DNA of 64,000 bases, taken from positions 1-64,000 of the forward strand of contig JBJFHL010000086.1 in NCBI GenBank assembly GCA_051893555.1. The letters are read 5' to 3'. This stretch comes from RGIG7179 sp051893555. Lineage in GTDB: Bacteria > Bacillota > Clostridia > Peptostreptococcales > Anaerovoracaceae. A program made the translations under genes and the position numbers. The notes under the pieces were generated by a model. The model was not told where the DNA came from and ran no database searches. It worked only from the letters and a program-made list of their open reading frames with translations. Position 1 is the stretch's first letter, and every line of letters begins with the position of its first letter. Below are positions 8,637-16,711 of this stretch, in pieces.

Positions 8637-11279
8637 ATGAGGAAAAAATTTCTGAAATGTATTTCTGTTGCTCTGATGGCAGTTCTGATGTTCACAGTTC
8701 TGCCGGCAGAGTTTTCTTATGCCGCTCTGGATGAAGTCAATGAGCCTGCACAGGTCACCACCTTCAAGTCTACGGAAACCTTTGATCTGGAATATCTGCG
8801 GGGCTATGTCACCCAGGACGATGACCGGGTGCTGAAGGTGGTATACCGCACTCCGCTGGAAACCAGCCTGTTCCGCCTTTCTCTGTATCGCATCGGCGAA
8901 AACAAAGGTGATATGAATCTGAACATTTTCGTCACGCCGAAAATGCAGTATGCGTCGGACGGCACCCAGACTTATAACTTCACCTATTATCTCAACATGG
9001 AAGAAAACAATATTCCCGACGGCAAATATAACATCTATATTCGCCGCTGTGCCACTGCCATTGACGCGGCAAACCTGAAATATACCTCCAGCGGCGTGCT
9101 GAACAAAAACATGGTGCTGCAGGTGGAAAACGGCCATGTGAAGCTGCTGCGGTATATGGATGTGATCAACTATAACCGGGAGATCAAGGCGATCGGCGAT
9201 CTGTATGACACCAGCCGCTATCTGGATCAGACGCTGGAGGATATCCGGTTCTGTCTGAAAAACCCTTCCACCAATGTCTATGCCGCTATGACGGCAGATA
9301 AGATTTCTTTCATCCGCTCGGTATCCGACCGGATCTGCAGCGGTGCTTCCACCGACTATGAGAAGCTGCTGCGGATTTATGAATACACGGCAGGTAATTT
9401 TTACTATGATAAGGTTGCCTTCCAGACCCACTCCAATCAGTATGCGGATCCGTACGAAAATATCCGCAGCTTTGAGTATGGACTGACCACGGCCAACAGC
9501 CGGAGCGGACAGGTATTTACCACCTGCCAGGGCTATTCGGCCATCTTCCTGGCGCTGGCAAGAGCCCAGGGCATTCCGGTCCGGTTTGTCTACGGACACC
9601 GTCTGGCGGTTCCGTCCAATGACTGGATCACAGAAAGCAACATCAATGTGAAGGATCACTGGTGGACGGAGGCATATGTGAACGGCCGCTGGATCTTCGT
9701 GGATCCTACGGTGGGTACTACCAATTCCTATGACAGCAAGACCGGGAAATGGACTTCTACCGGACTGACCAACTATACCTATTTCGATCCATCGGAGGAG
9801 CAGATCTCCACCAGCCACATGTATTTCAACATTTATCCGGACTACCGCTACGGCTACTATCTGGACAATCCGTATGAAGAAGGCGTGCTGCTGGATTTTC
9901 TGAACACGTATTCTGAGGTGGATGCAGACAGCGATGACTATCTGGGCGGCTATGACTATGGTTTTGACTACGGTTACAGTTACGGTTATGGGGCAAACAG
10001 CTATGGCAGCACGGTTCGTATCCAGAATGGCAAGCTTCTGAATAAGAACTATACCCCGTCGGATAAGAAGACCTGGGGCGACGGTACCAAATCCCACTTC
10101 ATGACCGATGGCCGGGGAAACGTCAGCCAGATCCAGTGGAGTGACAAGGGCTTCACCGGCACCCTGCGTCTTCCGGGTCTGAAATATATGAAACTGCTGT
10201 CTTCCCACAGCAACCGCTATACGGCAGTGGATCTGTCCGGCTGCACCAGTCTGGAAAAAGTATATCTGTACAATAACGATATCGAAACCCTGGATCTGAC
10301 AAACTGCTACAAGGCATGGTATGTCCGGGCAAAGAATAATCCGATGAAGACGGCCACCCTGTACGTCAACGGGCGAAACCGTACCATCGAGGCGGGTGAC
10401 CACGGTACCTTCTATTTCACGCTGGATACCCGCTATAAGGATTCTGCCCTGTCTCTGTACTCGAAGCCGGAGATCGGCTACAAGCTGAAAGGAATCTACA
10501 ACACGGGAACCGGAAGTCCGCTGTCCACGAAAACCACATGGCACTTCACGCCGAACGCTTCCGGATATTCGATCCGCTTCACGCTGGATCCGGACAGCTA
10601 TAAGTATACGCTCCAGCCGGGTGATTCTTCGGATTCGAAGCTGCCGTACATTCAGGCTGCAGCAAAGCGTCTGGAAGAACTGGGTTACTACAGCCCATCC
10701 GTGTCCTATGTTTCTTCCGGCTTCTATGGAACCCAGTCCACAGACAGTACTGCCGGCTCGGAAGCCAGCTATAACGAGGCCATGCAGGCAGCCACCGTCC
10801 GTTTCCAGGTGGTCAACGATCTTCCGAATACCGGTATCATTGAGAAAGATACCTGGTCTGTGCTCTTCTCGGAAGAGGCGCTGCCGATGGTGAGCGAGTA
10901 CGATTATCCGCAGGTGCTGGCAGATTATCAGGCGCGGAAGGCCGCGGAAGCTGCCGCAGAAGAAGCCCTGTCTCTGGTCACTGTCCAGGCCGCTTCCGCT
11001 GCAGGAACGTCGGAATCCAGCAAGCGGTATATGCAGATTACCTGGGCAACGGAGGGCATCGGTCTGCCGGAGGATGTAGATGGCTATGAAGTCTGGAAAT
11101 CCACTTCCAGGGATTCCGGCTACACCCTGTCCATCTCCACACCGAAGATGTCTTATAAGAACACTTCCGGTCTGAAAAAAGGCACCCGGTACTATTACAA
11201 AGTCCGGGCCTACAAACAGGTGGGCGAAAAGCGGATCTACACCGACTGGTCCAACATCACCTATAAGATATCGAAATAA
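8637..11279 (+). CDS. secreted transglutaminase-like protein with LRR, peptidoglycan-binding-like and Fn3 domains
   Basis: 880 residues. A signal peptide (residues 1-29, ending FSYA) directs export. A transglutaminase-like domain at about 220-365 keeps the triad Cys297 (TTCQGYSA), His341 (DHWWTEAY) and Asp356 (FVDPTVG). A short leucine-rich-like stretch follows at about 520-570 (AVDLSGCTSLEKVYLYNND). Next come a peptidoglycan-binding-like fold at about 665-755 (AAAKRLEELGYYSP...FQVVNDLPNTG) and a C-terminal fibronectin type III domain at about 795-878 (YEVWKSTSRDSGYT, YYYKVRAYKQVG). Between them is a Tyr/Gly-rich patch near 435-460. It is probably a cell-surface enzyme or processing protein. 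The start is preceded by AGAGG; its terminator follows directly. Confidence 0.88.
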   Translation: MRKKFLKCISVALMAVLMFTVLPAEFSYAALDEVNEPAQVTTFKSTETFDLEYLRGYVTQDDDRVLKVVYRTPLETSLFRLSLYRIGENKGDMNLNIFVTPKMQYASDGTQTYNFTYYLNMEENNIPDGKYNIYIRRCATAIDAANLKYTSSGVLNKNMVLQVENGHVKLLRYMDVINYNREIKAIGDLYDTSRYLDQTLEDIRFCLKNPSTNVYAAMTADKISFIRSVSDRICSGASTDYEKLLRIYEYTAGNFYYDKVAFQTHSNQYADPYENIRSFEYGLTTANSRSGQVFTTCQGYSAIFLALARAQGIPVRFVYGHRLAVPSNDWITESNINVKDHWWTEAYVNGRWIFVDPTVGTTNSYDSKTGKWTSTGLTNYTYFDPSEEQISTSHMYFNIYPDYRYGYYLDNPYEEGVLLDFLNTYSEVDADSDDYLGGYDYGFDYGYSYGYGANSYGSTVRIQNGKLLNKNYTPSDKKTWGDGTKSHFMTDGRGNVSQIQWSDKGFTGTLRLPGLKYMKLLSSHSNRYTAVDLSGCTSLEKVYLYNNDIETLDLTNCYKAWYVRAKNNPMKTATLYVNGRNRTIEAGDHGTFYFTLDTRYKDSALSLYSKPEIGYKLKGIYNTGTGSPLSTKTTWHFTPNASGYSIRFTLDPDSYKYTLQPGDSSDSKLPYIQAAAKRLEELGYYSPSVSYVSSGFYGTQSTDSTAGSEASYNEAMQAATVRFQVVNDLPNTGIIEKDTWSVLFSEEALPMVSEYDYPQVLADYQARKAAEAAAEEALSLVTVQAASAAGTSESSKRYMQITWATEGIGLPEDVDGYEVWKSTSRDSGYTLSISTPKMSYKNTSGLKKGTRYYYKVRAYKQVGEKRIYTDWSNITYKISK

Positions 11280-11302
11280 GAAATCTAATGATCAATTTTA
11301 GA

Positions 11303-11341
11303 TACTGCTGCCGGTCTGTGCCCGGCAGCAGTATTTTTTTA
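11303..11341 (+). terminator. intrinsic terminator of the transglutaminase-like gene
   Basis: Perfect 12-bp stem TACTGCTGCCGG (11303-11314) / CCGGCAGCAGTA (11322-11333), 7-nt loop and eight T residues. Confidence 0.9.
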
Positions 11342-11379
11342 AGTCCGTTCGCTTCCTCCAAGGACGCGTTCGCAATAAA

Positions 11380-11415
11380 GGACGCCAATCCACCTTTTTT
11401 TCTTTTCTGGCGTCC
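11380..11415. repeat. GGACGCCA hairpin, copy 1
   Basis: 8-bp perfect stem with a 20-nt pyrimidine-rich loop. The stem sequence is shared with the hairpin at 11609. Confidence 0.6.
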
Positions 11416-11608
11416 CGGAGCCGTCACTTTCATATGTTTCACGGGCTTTAAAAGAATATCATATCGTAATCATTTCCTTTACTTCTTAAAATTGTATGTT
11501 TCTTCCATCTTCATTTTACATTTTTCGACATATATCGACGCAAAATCCCTGCCCATGCGCATGATTTCTGCAAGATTCTATCTGAATCACGGCGTACATC
11601 GATTTTCC

Positions 11609-11647
11609 GGGACGCCAATCGTACTCAAAAAACACATTTGGCGTCCC
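11609..11647. repeat. GGGACGCCAA hairpin, copy 2
   Basis: 10-bp perfect stem and 19-nt loop. A related but shorter stem (GGGACGCAA...TTGCGT) is at 231-251 of this window. Confidence 0.6.
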
Positions 11648-11658
11648 TTTTACCTTAC

Positions 11659-11700
11659 CAAAAAAAACAAGGAGTGGTCTCAGCCTGTGAAACCACTCCT
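11659..11700 (-). terminator. intrinsic terminator of thrS
   Basis: Stem AGGAGTGGTCTCA (11670-11682) / TGAAACCACTCCT (11688-11700) with one mismatch, followed on the minus strand by T-rich sequence (complement of the A run at 11659-11667). Confidence 0.85.
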
Positions 11701-11754
11701 ATTGCGTTTTTTGATTCAATTTTACCGCAGGCCGCACCATGCGCGCCACGCAGA

Positions 11755-13500
11755 TTACATTTCCTTCAGCGCGATCTCAGCCAGCAGCTTCTCCGCAAAA
11801 TCCTCCACGGACATTTCGCCCAGCTCGCCAACCTTGGCGCTGCGGACGGTTACCGTACCGGCTTCCATTTCCTTTTCGCCGATGACGCAGAGATAATTGA
11901 CTCTCTCATTTCTGCCCTGACGCAGCTTGTAACCGATCTTTTCGTTGCGGACATCCGTTTCCACACGGAGACCCAGTTCTTCCAGCTGCTGCTTCACTTC
12001 TTCCGCATACGGTGCGAACTTTTCCGTTACCGTCAGCAGACGAACCTGTACCGGTGCCAGCCACAGAGGGAATTTACCTGCGCAGTGTTCGGTCAGAATA
12101 CCGATGAACCGTTCGATGGAACCGAAGATAACCCGGTGAATCATGATCGGACGGTGCTTTTCACCATCTGCACCGATGTAAGTCAGATCAAACCGCTGCG
12201 GCATCTGCAGATCCAGCTGAATGGTACCGCACTGCCAGGTTCTTCCGATGGAATCCTGCAGGTGGAAGTCCAGCTTCGGACCGTAGAATGCGCCGTCGCC
12301 TTCATTGATCACAAATGGTACACCCATTTCCTCGATGGCGCTGCGCAGTGCATTTTCTGCCATTTCCCATTCTTCATCGGTACCCATGGAGTCCTCCGGA
12401 CGGGTGGACAGTTCCACGTGATATTCGAATCCGAACATTTTGTATACGTCATCGCAGAACTTGGCAACTGCCTTGATTTCGTCATTTACCTGTTCCGGCA
12501 ACATGAAGATGTGTGCATCATCCTGGGTAAAGGTTCTGACACGCATGAGGCCGTGCAGTGCGCCGGACAGTTCGTGACGGTGTACCTGTCCCAGTTCGCC
12601 GCAGCGGATCGGGAATTCTCTGTAGGACCACATCTTTCTCTTATATACCAGCATGGAACCCGGGCAGTTCATCGGCTTCACCGCATAGTCCTCGTCATCG
12701 ATCTTGGTGAAGTACATGTTGTCCTTATAGTGATCCCAGTGGCCGGAGGTTCTCCACAGCTGCTCATTCAGAATCAGCGGCGTCTTGATTTCCTCGTAGC
12801 CTCTCTTTCTGTGCTCTGCACGCCAGAAAGCTTCCAGTTCATTGCGGATGATCATGCCCTTCGGCAGGAAGAACGGGAATCCCGGACCTTCATCGGTCAG
12901 CATGAACAGATCCATTTCCTTGCCGATCTTACGGTGGTCACGCTTCTTGGCTTCTTCCATCTTTGTAATATACTCATCCAGCTCTTCCTGGCTTGGGAAT
13001 GCGGTTGCGTAAATTCTCTGCAGCATCTGCCGGTTGGAATCGCCTCTCCAGTATGCACCAGCCACGCTCATCAGCTTGTAAGCCTTGATCTTTCCGGTGG
13101 ATTCCATGTGCGGTCCTGCACAGAGATCCACAAAGTCGCCCTGCTTATAGAAGGAAATCACTGCATCCTCCGGCAGATCCTGAATCAGCTCCACCTTATA
13201 TGGTTCGTTTCTGTCTTCCATGAATTTGATGGCTTCTTCTCTCGGCAGTTCAAACCGTTCCAGCGGATAATTCGCCTGTACAATCTTCTTCATCTCCTTC
13301 TGGATCTTCGGGAAGTCCTCTTCCCCAAACTTGTGCTCCGACTCAAAATCGTAGTAGAAGCCGTTATCGATCGCCGGGCCGATGGCCAGCTTGGTATCCG
13401 GCCACAGACGCTTTACTGCCTGTGCCATGATATGGGAGGCCGTATGTCTGTAATCGTGTCTCACCTGTTCATCTTCCCAGTTTAATTTTTCTTTCGCCAT
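11755..13500 (-). CDS. thrS: threonyl-tRNA synthetase lacking the TGS domain
   Basis: A 581-residue class II synthetase that charges tRNA-Thr. The editing domain (about 1-170) has the HTASH motif at its start and the CAGPHM motif. The catalytic core (about 185-475) carries MNCPGSMLVYK, GELGQVHRHELSGALHGLMRVR and the C-terminal HRVIFGSIERF. An anticodon-binding domain (about 480-575) follows. The usual enzyme is about 640 residues and starts with a TGS domain; here the protein begins directly at the editing domain (MAKEKLNWEDEQ...). The ATG follows AAAGGTGA. No T-box leader fits in the 140-nt upstream gap. Confidence 0.96.
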   Translation of the reverse strand: MAKEKLNWEDEQVRHDYRHTASHIMAQAVKRLWPDTKLAIGPAIDNGFYYDFESEHKFGEEDFPKIQKEMKKIVQANYPLERFELPREEAIKFMEDRNEPYKVELIQDLPEDAVISFYKQGDFVDLCAGPHMESTGKIKAYKLMSVAGAYWRGDSNRQMLQRIYATAFPSQEELDEYITKMEEAKKRDHRKIGKEMDLFMLTDEGPGFPFFLPKGMIIRNELEAFWRAEHRKRGYEEIKTPLILNEQLWRTSGHWDHYKDNMYFTKIDDEDYAVKPMNCPGSMLVYKRKMWSYREFPIRCGELGQVHRHELSGALHGLMRVRTFTQDDAHIFMLPEQVNDEIKAVAKFCDDVYKMFGFEYHVELSTRPEDSMGTDEEWEMAENALRSAIEEMGVPFVINEGDGAFYGPKLDFHLQDSIGRTWQCGTIQLDLQMPQRFDLTYIGADGEKHRPIMIHRVIFGSIERFIGILTEHCAGKFPLWLAPVQVRLLTVTEKFAPYAEEVKQQLEELGLRVETDVRNEKIGYKLRQGRNERVNYLCVIGEKEMEAGTVTVRSAKVGELGEMSVEDFAEKLLAEIALKEM

Positions 13501-13643
13501 TGTATATTCACCTTTTCTTTCTAAAAATTATCACTTTTTTTCGCAATCCCGCAAAATCTTTTCGCCCGGCTCTGTGGGAAATGCCGGAAGTCCCCATGCG
13601 CAGGGGCGGCGTCTGGAATTGTTTGACCGGTTCCAGCCCCGTA

Positions 13644-15092
13644 TCAGGTGCCTTGTGTGGTCACCGCTTCCGGATCGTCATAGGCCGTGCCCGGATTGGC
13701 TGCCGGATCTGTGGTTCCCGGATCGGACGGCTGGGTTGGATCGGTTGTCTGTCCCGGATCCGTCGGCTGGGTTGGATCCGTTGGCTGGTTTGGATCCACC
13801 GGCTGGTTTGGATCCACCGGCTGGTTTGGATCCACCGGCTGATTTGGATCTGTCGGTTGAGTTGGATCGGTCGGTTGGTTAGGATCCACCGGATCTGTTG
13901 TTCCCGGATCTTCTGTTCCCGGATCTGCAGTCTCACCGCCCGTCTGCTCCGGATCATCCGGAATCTGGGTCGGATCCTTGCTTTCATCGATTTCCACATC
14001 CTTCTCGCCCTTGATCTCATTATTGTCACGGGCGCCCTGGATCCTGGCTGCCAGCTCATTGCTGATGGCTGTCACCGTGGCAGACGGAACATAGTCCTCC
14101 TGCAGAAACACTTCCTGATGGAGCTTCGTAGTATTCGCCGCCAGATCCACCGGCAGAACGTAGGATACTTTATTAATGTAGCCTGCCGTAACATTATACG
14201 GCCATCCGACACTGCCTGTGATATTAAAGCTCGGAAGACGGAATCCCAGTGCCAGGATATTGTTCATATCCAGATTGGTCTGCACCTGCGGGATCATCAT
14301 GTCGATGAGGCCCTTGATCTCACCGAAGGACATGGACTTCATCTTATTGAATACCAGTGTCAGCACGGTCCGCATTCTCTCTGTCCGCTTGAAGTCATCC
14401 CCGACACCCTTACGGATCCGCCCGTAGGATACGGCCTGTACCCCTTCCAGCGTCTGGGTTCCGGCAGCTTCCACCAGCTGATAGTTTTCTCTTCCGATAT
14501 TATTCGCAGTCTGAATGGTGTATTTATTCAGCTGCTGTATTTCATAATCCTGTACGTCCACGGTAATGCCGCCGACCGCATCCACCAGGTCTGCCACCGC
14601 CTTGAAGTTGACCACCACATAATTGCTGATGTTCAGATCCATGGCCTGATTCAGCGATTTCATGCTCATTTCCGGTCCGTCATACGCACAGGCATGCGTA
14701 ATCTTATCGAAGGTTGAGGTATCTCCCATCTTCAGGTAAGTATCCCGGTAAACGGAAATGATCTTCACATCGTTGGTTTCCTTGTTGATGCTGACGATCA
14801 TAATGGCATCGCTTCGGGTTCCCTTGATATTCTCCATATCCCGGCTGTCCACACCCAGAAGCAGAATATTGATGTATCCGTCCACATCGGTCAGGGACAG
14901 GTCGTAATCCTCCGGCGTTGCTTCATGCATCTGTTCCACCGCATCGTTCATATATCCGTAGACCATGATGCCCAGGATCAGGAGAGCAAGAACCACGATA
15001 ACGGCAACTAAAAGGGTGATTTTCTTCCAGGTAGCCAGACCCTTAAACCAGTCTACCGGGCTTCTGCGCTGCTTCTTTTCCTTTCTGCTCAT
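13644..15092 (-). CDS. LytR-CpsA-Psr (LCP) family glycopolymer ligase with Pro/Asp/Thr repeat tail
   Basis: 482 residues. It has a cytoplasmic basic start, one transmembrane helix (about 24-48) and an extracellular LCP domain (about 70-230) with the signatures NILLLGVDSRD, GTRSDAIMIVSINK, SVYRDTYL and SYGRIRKGVGDDFKRTERMR. LCP enzymes transfer undecaprenyl-linked polymers such as teichoic acids to peptidoglycan. The last 80 or so residues are tandem PTDPTQ/PVDPNQ hexapeptides, a wall-spanning or spacer type sequence. Its start overlaps the exporter ATPase stop by 4 nt (ATGA). As the final gene of the operon, it would attach the polymer made and exported by the upstream proteins. Confidence 0.93.
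   Translation of the reverse strand: MSRKEKKQRRSPVDWFKGLATWKKITLLVAVIVVLALLILGIMVYGYMNDAVEQMHEATPEDYDLSLTDVDGYINILLLGVDSRDMENIKGTRSDAIMIVSINKETNDVKIISVYRDTYLKMGDTSTFDKITHACAYDGPEMSMKSLNQAMDLNISNYVVVNFKAVADLVDAVGGITVDVQDYEIQQLNKYTIQTANNIGRENYQLVEAAGTQTLEGVQAVSYGRIRKGVGDDFKRTERMRTVLTLVFNKMKSMSFGEIKGLIDMMIPQVQTNLDMNNILALGFRLPSFNITGSVGWPYNVTAGYINKVSYVLPVDLAANTTKLHQEVFLQEDYVPSATVTAISNELAARIQGARDNNEIKGEKDVEIDESKDPTQIPDDPEQTGGETADPGTEDPGTTDPVDPNQPTDPTQPTDPNQPVDPNQPVDPNQPVDPNQPTDPTQPTDPGQTTDPTQPSDPGTTDPAANPGTAYDDPEAVTTQGT
13722..13890. repeat. 18-bp tandem repeat within the LCP gene
   Basis: About nine imperfect copies of an 18-bp unit (consensus GGATCCACCGGCTGGTTT on the plus strand) encode PVDPNQ/PTDPTQ hexapeptides. 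Three consecutive central copies are identical, so repeat number probably varies between strains. Confidence 0.85.
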
Positions 15093-15880
15093 TGTTCAAA
15101 TATCCCTTTTCCCTTTCCCTTTTTGCCGGCTGCATCCTTCTCCAGCATTTCATTATAATATTCGATGGCCTCTTCCATATTGCTGTCAAACATCAGCTTT
15201 CCCTGCCGCATGACCATGCCCCGTTTGCAGAAGGATCTGGCCACACCGGTGGAATGGGTCACGAAGAGGAACGTCACATCCTTTTCATTTACGATTTCAT
15301 TAATCTTTTCGGTGCATTTCTTTTTGAACTCATTGTCTCCGACGCTGAGAGCCTCATCTACAATGAGAATTTCCGGCTTGATGTTCACATTGATGGCAAA
15401 CCCCAGCCGGGCCTTCATGCCGCTGGAATAGGTCCGTACCGGCTGATCGATATAATCGTTCAGATCGGCAAATTCCACGATCTGCGGTTCCAGCTCCGCG
15501 ATCTCCTTATCCTTCATCCCCAGAAGCTGTCCCCGGAAATAGATGTTTTCCCTCCCGGTAAACTCCGGATCAAAGCCCGCCGTCAGCTCCAGCAGAGCGC
15601 TGACACGGCCGTTGACGGTGATCTCCCCGGAGGTGGGATAGGCAACACCGGTAATCATCTTCAGGATGGTGGACTTTCCGGCGCCGTTTTTCCCCAGCAA
15701 AGCCACCGATTCTCCCCGGCGGATCTGAAAGGAAAGATGATTGACCGCCACCTTTTTCTTGTATTTCGCTTTTTTCGAAAAGACCGCCTTCAGCCTCTGC
15801 CGGTCATTGGCAAACAGCTTATAGGTCTTGGTCACGTCTTTAAATTCAATGACGATATCATTCATATTGTTTTCACTCAT
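15089..15880 (-). CDS. polysaccharide/teichoic-acid exporter ATPase (Wzt/TagH type)
   Basis: A 263-residue ATP-binding subunit. Walker A is LGKNGAGKST near residue 60, the signature is YSSGMKARLGFA near 152, and Walker B is EILIVDEALSVGDNEF near 172; the last is typical of polymer exporters of the Wzt/TagH/RfbE group. Upstream residues KVAVNHLSFQIRRGE are also characteristic. The start at 15880 has GGAGGTG five bases upstream, better than the in-frame ATG at 15907, which overlaps the permease stop. It works with the permease at 15897-16700 to flip the finished polymer across the membrane. Confidence 0.94.
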   Translation of the reverse strand: MSENNMNDIVIEFKDVTKTYKLFANDRQRLKAVFSKKAKYKKKVAVNHLSFQIRRGESVALLGKNGAGKSTILKMITGVAYPTSGEITVNGRVSALLELTAGFDPEFTGRENIYFRGQLLGMKDKEIAELEPQIVEFADLNDYIDQPVRTYSSGMKARLGFAINVNIKPEILIVDEALSVGDNEFKKKCTEKINEIVNEKDVTFLFVTHSTGVARSFCKRGMVMRQGKLMFDSNMEEAIEYYNEMLEKDAAGKKGKGKGIFEQ

Positions 15881-15896
15881 AACACACCTCCGGCCT

Positions 15897-16700
15897 CTAC
15901 AGTACATCCGGAATATCTTTTTTCAGCTTCCGGTAAACCCAGACTGCCAGAAGCAGCATGACTGCGTATACGATGGCGAAATTCACCAGCTGCTGCCAGT
16001 CCTCCCAGAACCATTTGTGATAGATCAGCGCATTCCGGTACCCGTTGACCACAATGGTCACCGGATTGAACAGCAGAATATTCCGGATCCACTGCTGATC
16101 GATGCCGTTGGCATCATACAGAATGCCGGACATCCAGAAAAGCGCCTGGGTCAGGGATTTTACCAGGTTTAAAAAGTCCCGGCTGATGGAGGAAAGCACG
16201 CCGGAGAACAGCCCCCATGCTGTAAAGAACAGAAACATCAGGATCATATACAGTGGGATCTGCAGACAGTACACGGTCGGACGATATCCGAACAGCAGAA
16301 AGATCCCGATCATCAGCACCACCAGACCTGCGTGAGTCGCCAGGTTTCCCATGCTGACAAAGGTCGGGATGGTGGACACCGGAAATTTAATTTTAGTCAC
16401 CAGATACTTGTATCTGCGGATCGATCCGGCGCCGCCGGTAATCATGTCCCGCATGTAAAACCATGGGATCATACCTGCGATCAGCCACAGGAAAAACGGG
16501 TATCCTTCCACATCGCCGCCCTTCCGCAGTCCTACGGAAAAGGCGAACCAGAAGACGAAGATCAGAATCGCAGGACGGATGATCGCCCAGCCCATGCCCA
16601 GCACACCGCCGTAGGCCTTTTTCATATCCGCCTTCGCCAGCTGGATAAGCTGTCTTCTATATTCAATATGATCTTTTATAATCTCTTTCAGTGTTCTCAA
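15897..16700 (-). CDS. polysaccharide/teichoic-acid exporter permease (Wzm/TagG type)
   Basis: A 267-residue ABC-2 permease with six predicted membrane helices. The N-terminal amphipathic stretch (YRRQLIQLAKADMKKAYGGVLGMGWAI) and the core motifs PFFLWLIAGMIPWFYM and FWMSGILYD...FNPVTIVVNGYRNALIY are those of the TagG/Wzm family. Its ATPase partner lies 16 nt downstream. Placement after the polymer-assembly genes and before the LCP ligase fits transport of an undecaprenyl-linked wall polymer. Confidence 0.94.
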   Translation of the reverse strand: MRTLKEIIKDHIEYRRQLIQLAKADMKKAYGGVLGMGWAIIRPAILIFVFWFAFSVGLRKGGDVEGYPFFLWLIAGMIPWFYMRDMITGGAGSIRRYKYLVTKIKFPVSTIPTFVSMGNLATHAGLVVLMIGIFLLFGYRPTVYCLQIPLYMILMFLFFTAWGLFSGVLSSISRDFLNLVKSLTQALFWMSGILYDANGIDQQWIRNILLFNPVTIVVNGYRNALIYHKWFWEDWQQLVNFAIVYAVMLLLAVWVYRKLKKDIPDVL

Positions 16701-16711
16701 AATAGATCCTC

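Larger units (their letters stand above)
11342..11658. other. noncoding spacer with repeated GGACGCCA hairpins
   Basis: There is no gene between the two convergent terminators. The spacer holds two inverted repeats with the same stem: GGACGCCA/TGGCGTCC (11380-11387 with 11408-11415) and GGGACGCCAA/TTGGCGTCCC (11609-11618 with 11638-11647). A half-copy (AAGGACGCG) is at about 11360. Loops are 20 and 19 nt and A/T-rich. Function unknown. Confidence 0.6.

Noticed and set aside
8112..10544. 810-codon open frame on the minus strand
   Set aside because: It lies opposite the transglutaminase-like and flavoprotein genes, has no ribosome binding site and has a composition typical of an antisense shadow.
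11638..13485. 615-codon open frame on the plus strand
   Set aside because: Antisense to thrS, whose identity is certain.
13501..13643. T-box leader for thrS
   Set aside because: Only about 140 nt, no T-box sequence (TGGNACCGCG) and no antiterminator pair seen. The same holds upstream of glyS (52492-52623).
13722..13890. CRISPR-like tandem repeat
   Set aside because: Direct 18-bp repeats without spacers, in frame inside the LCP gene.
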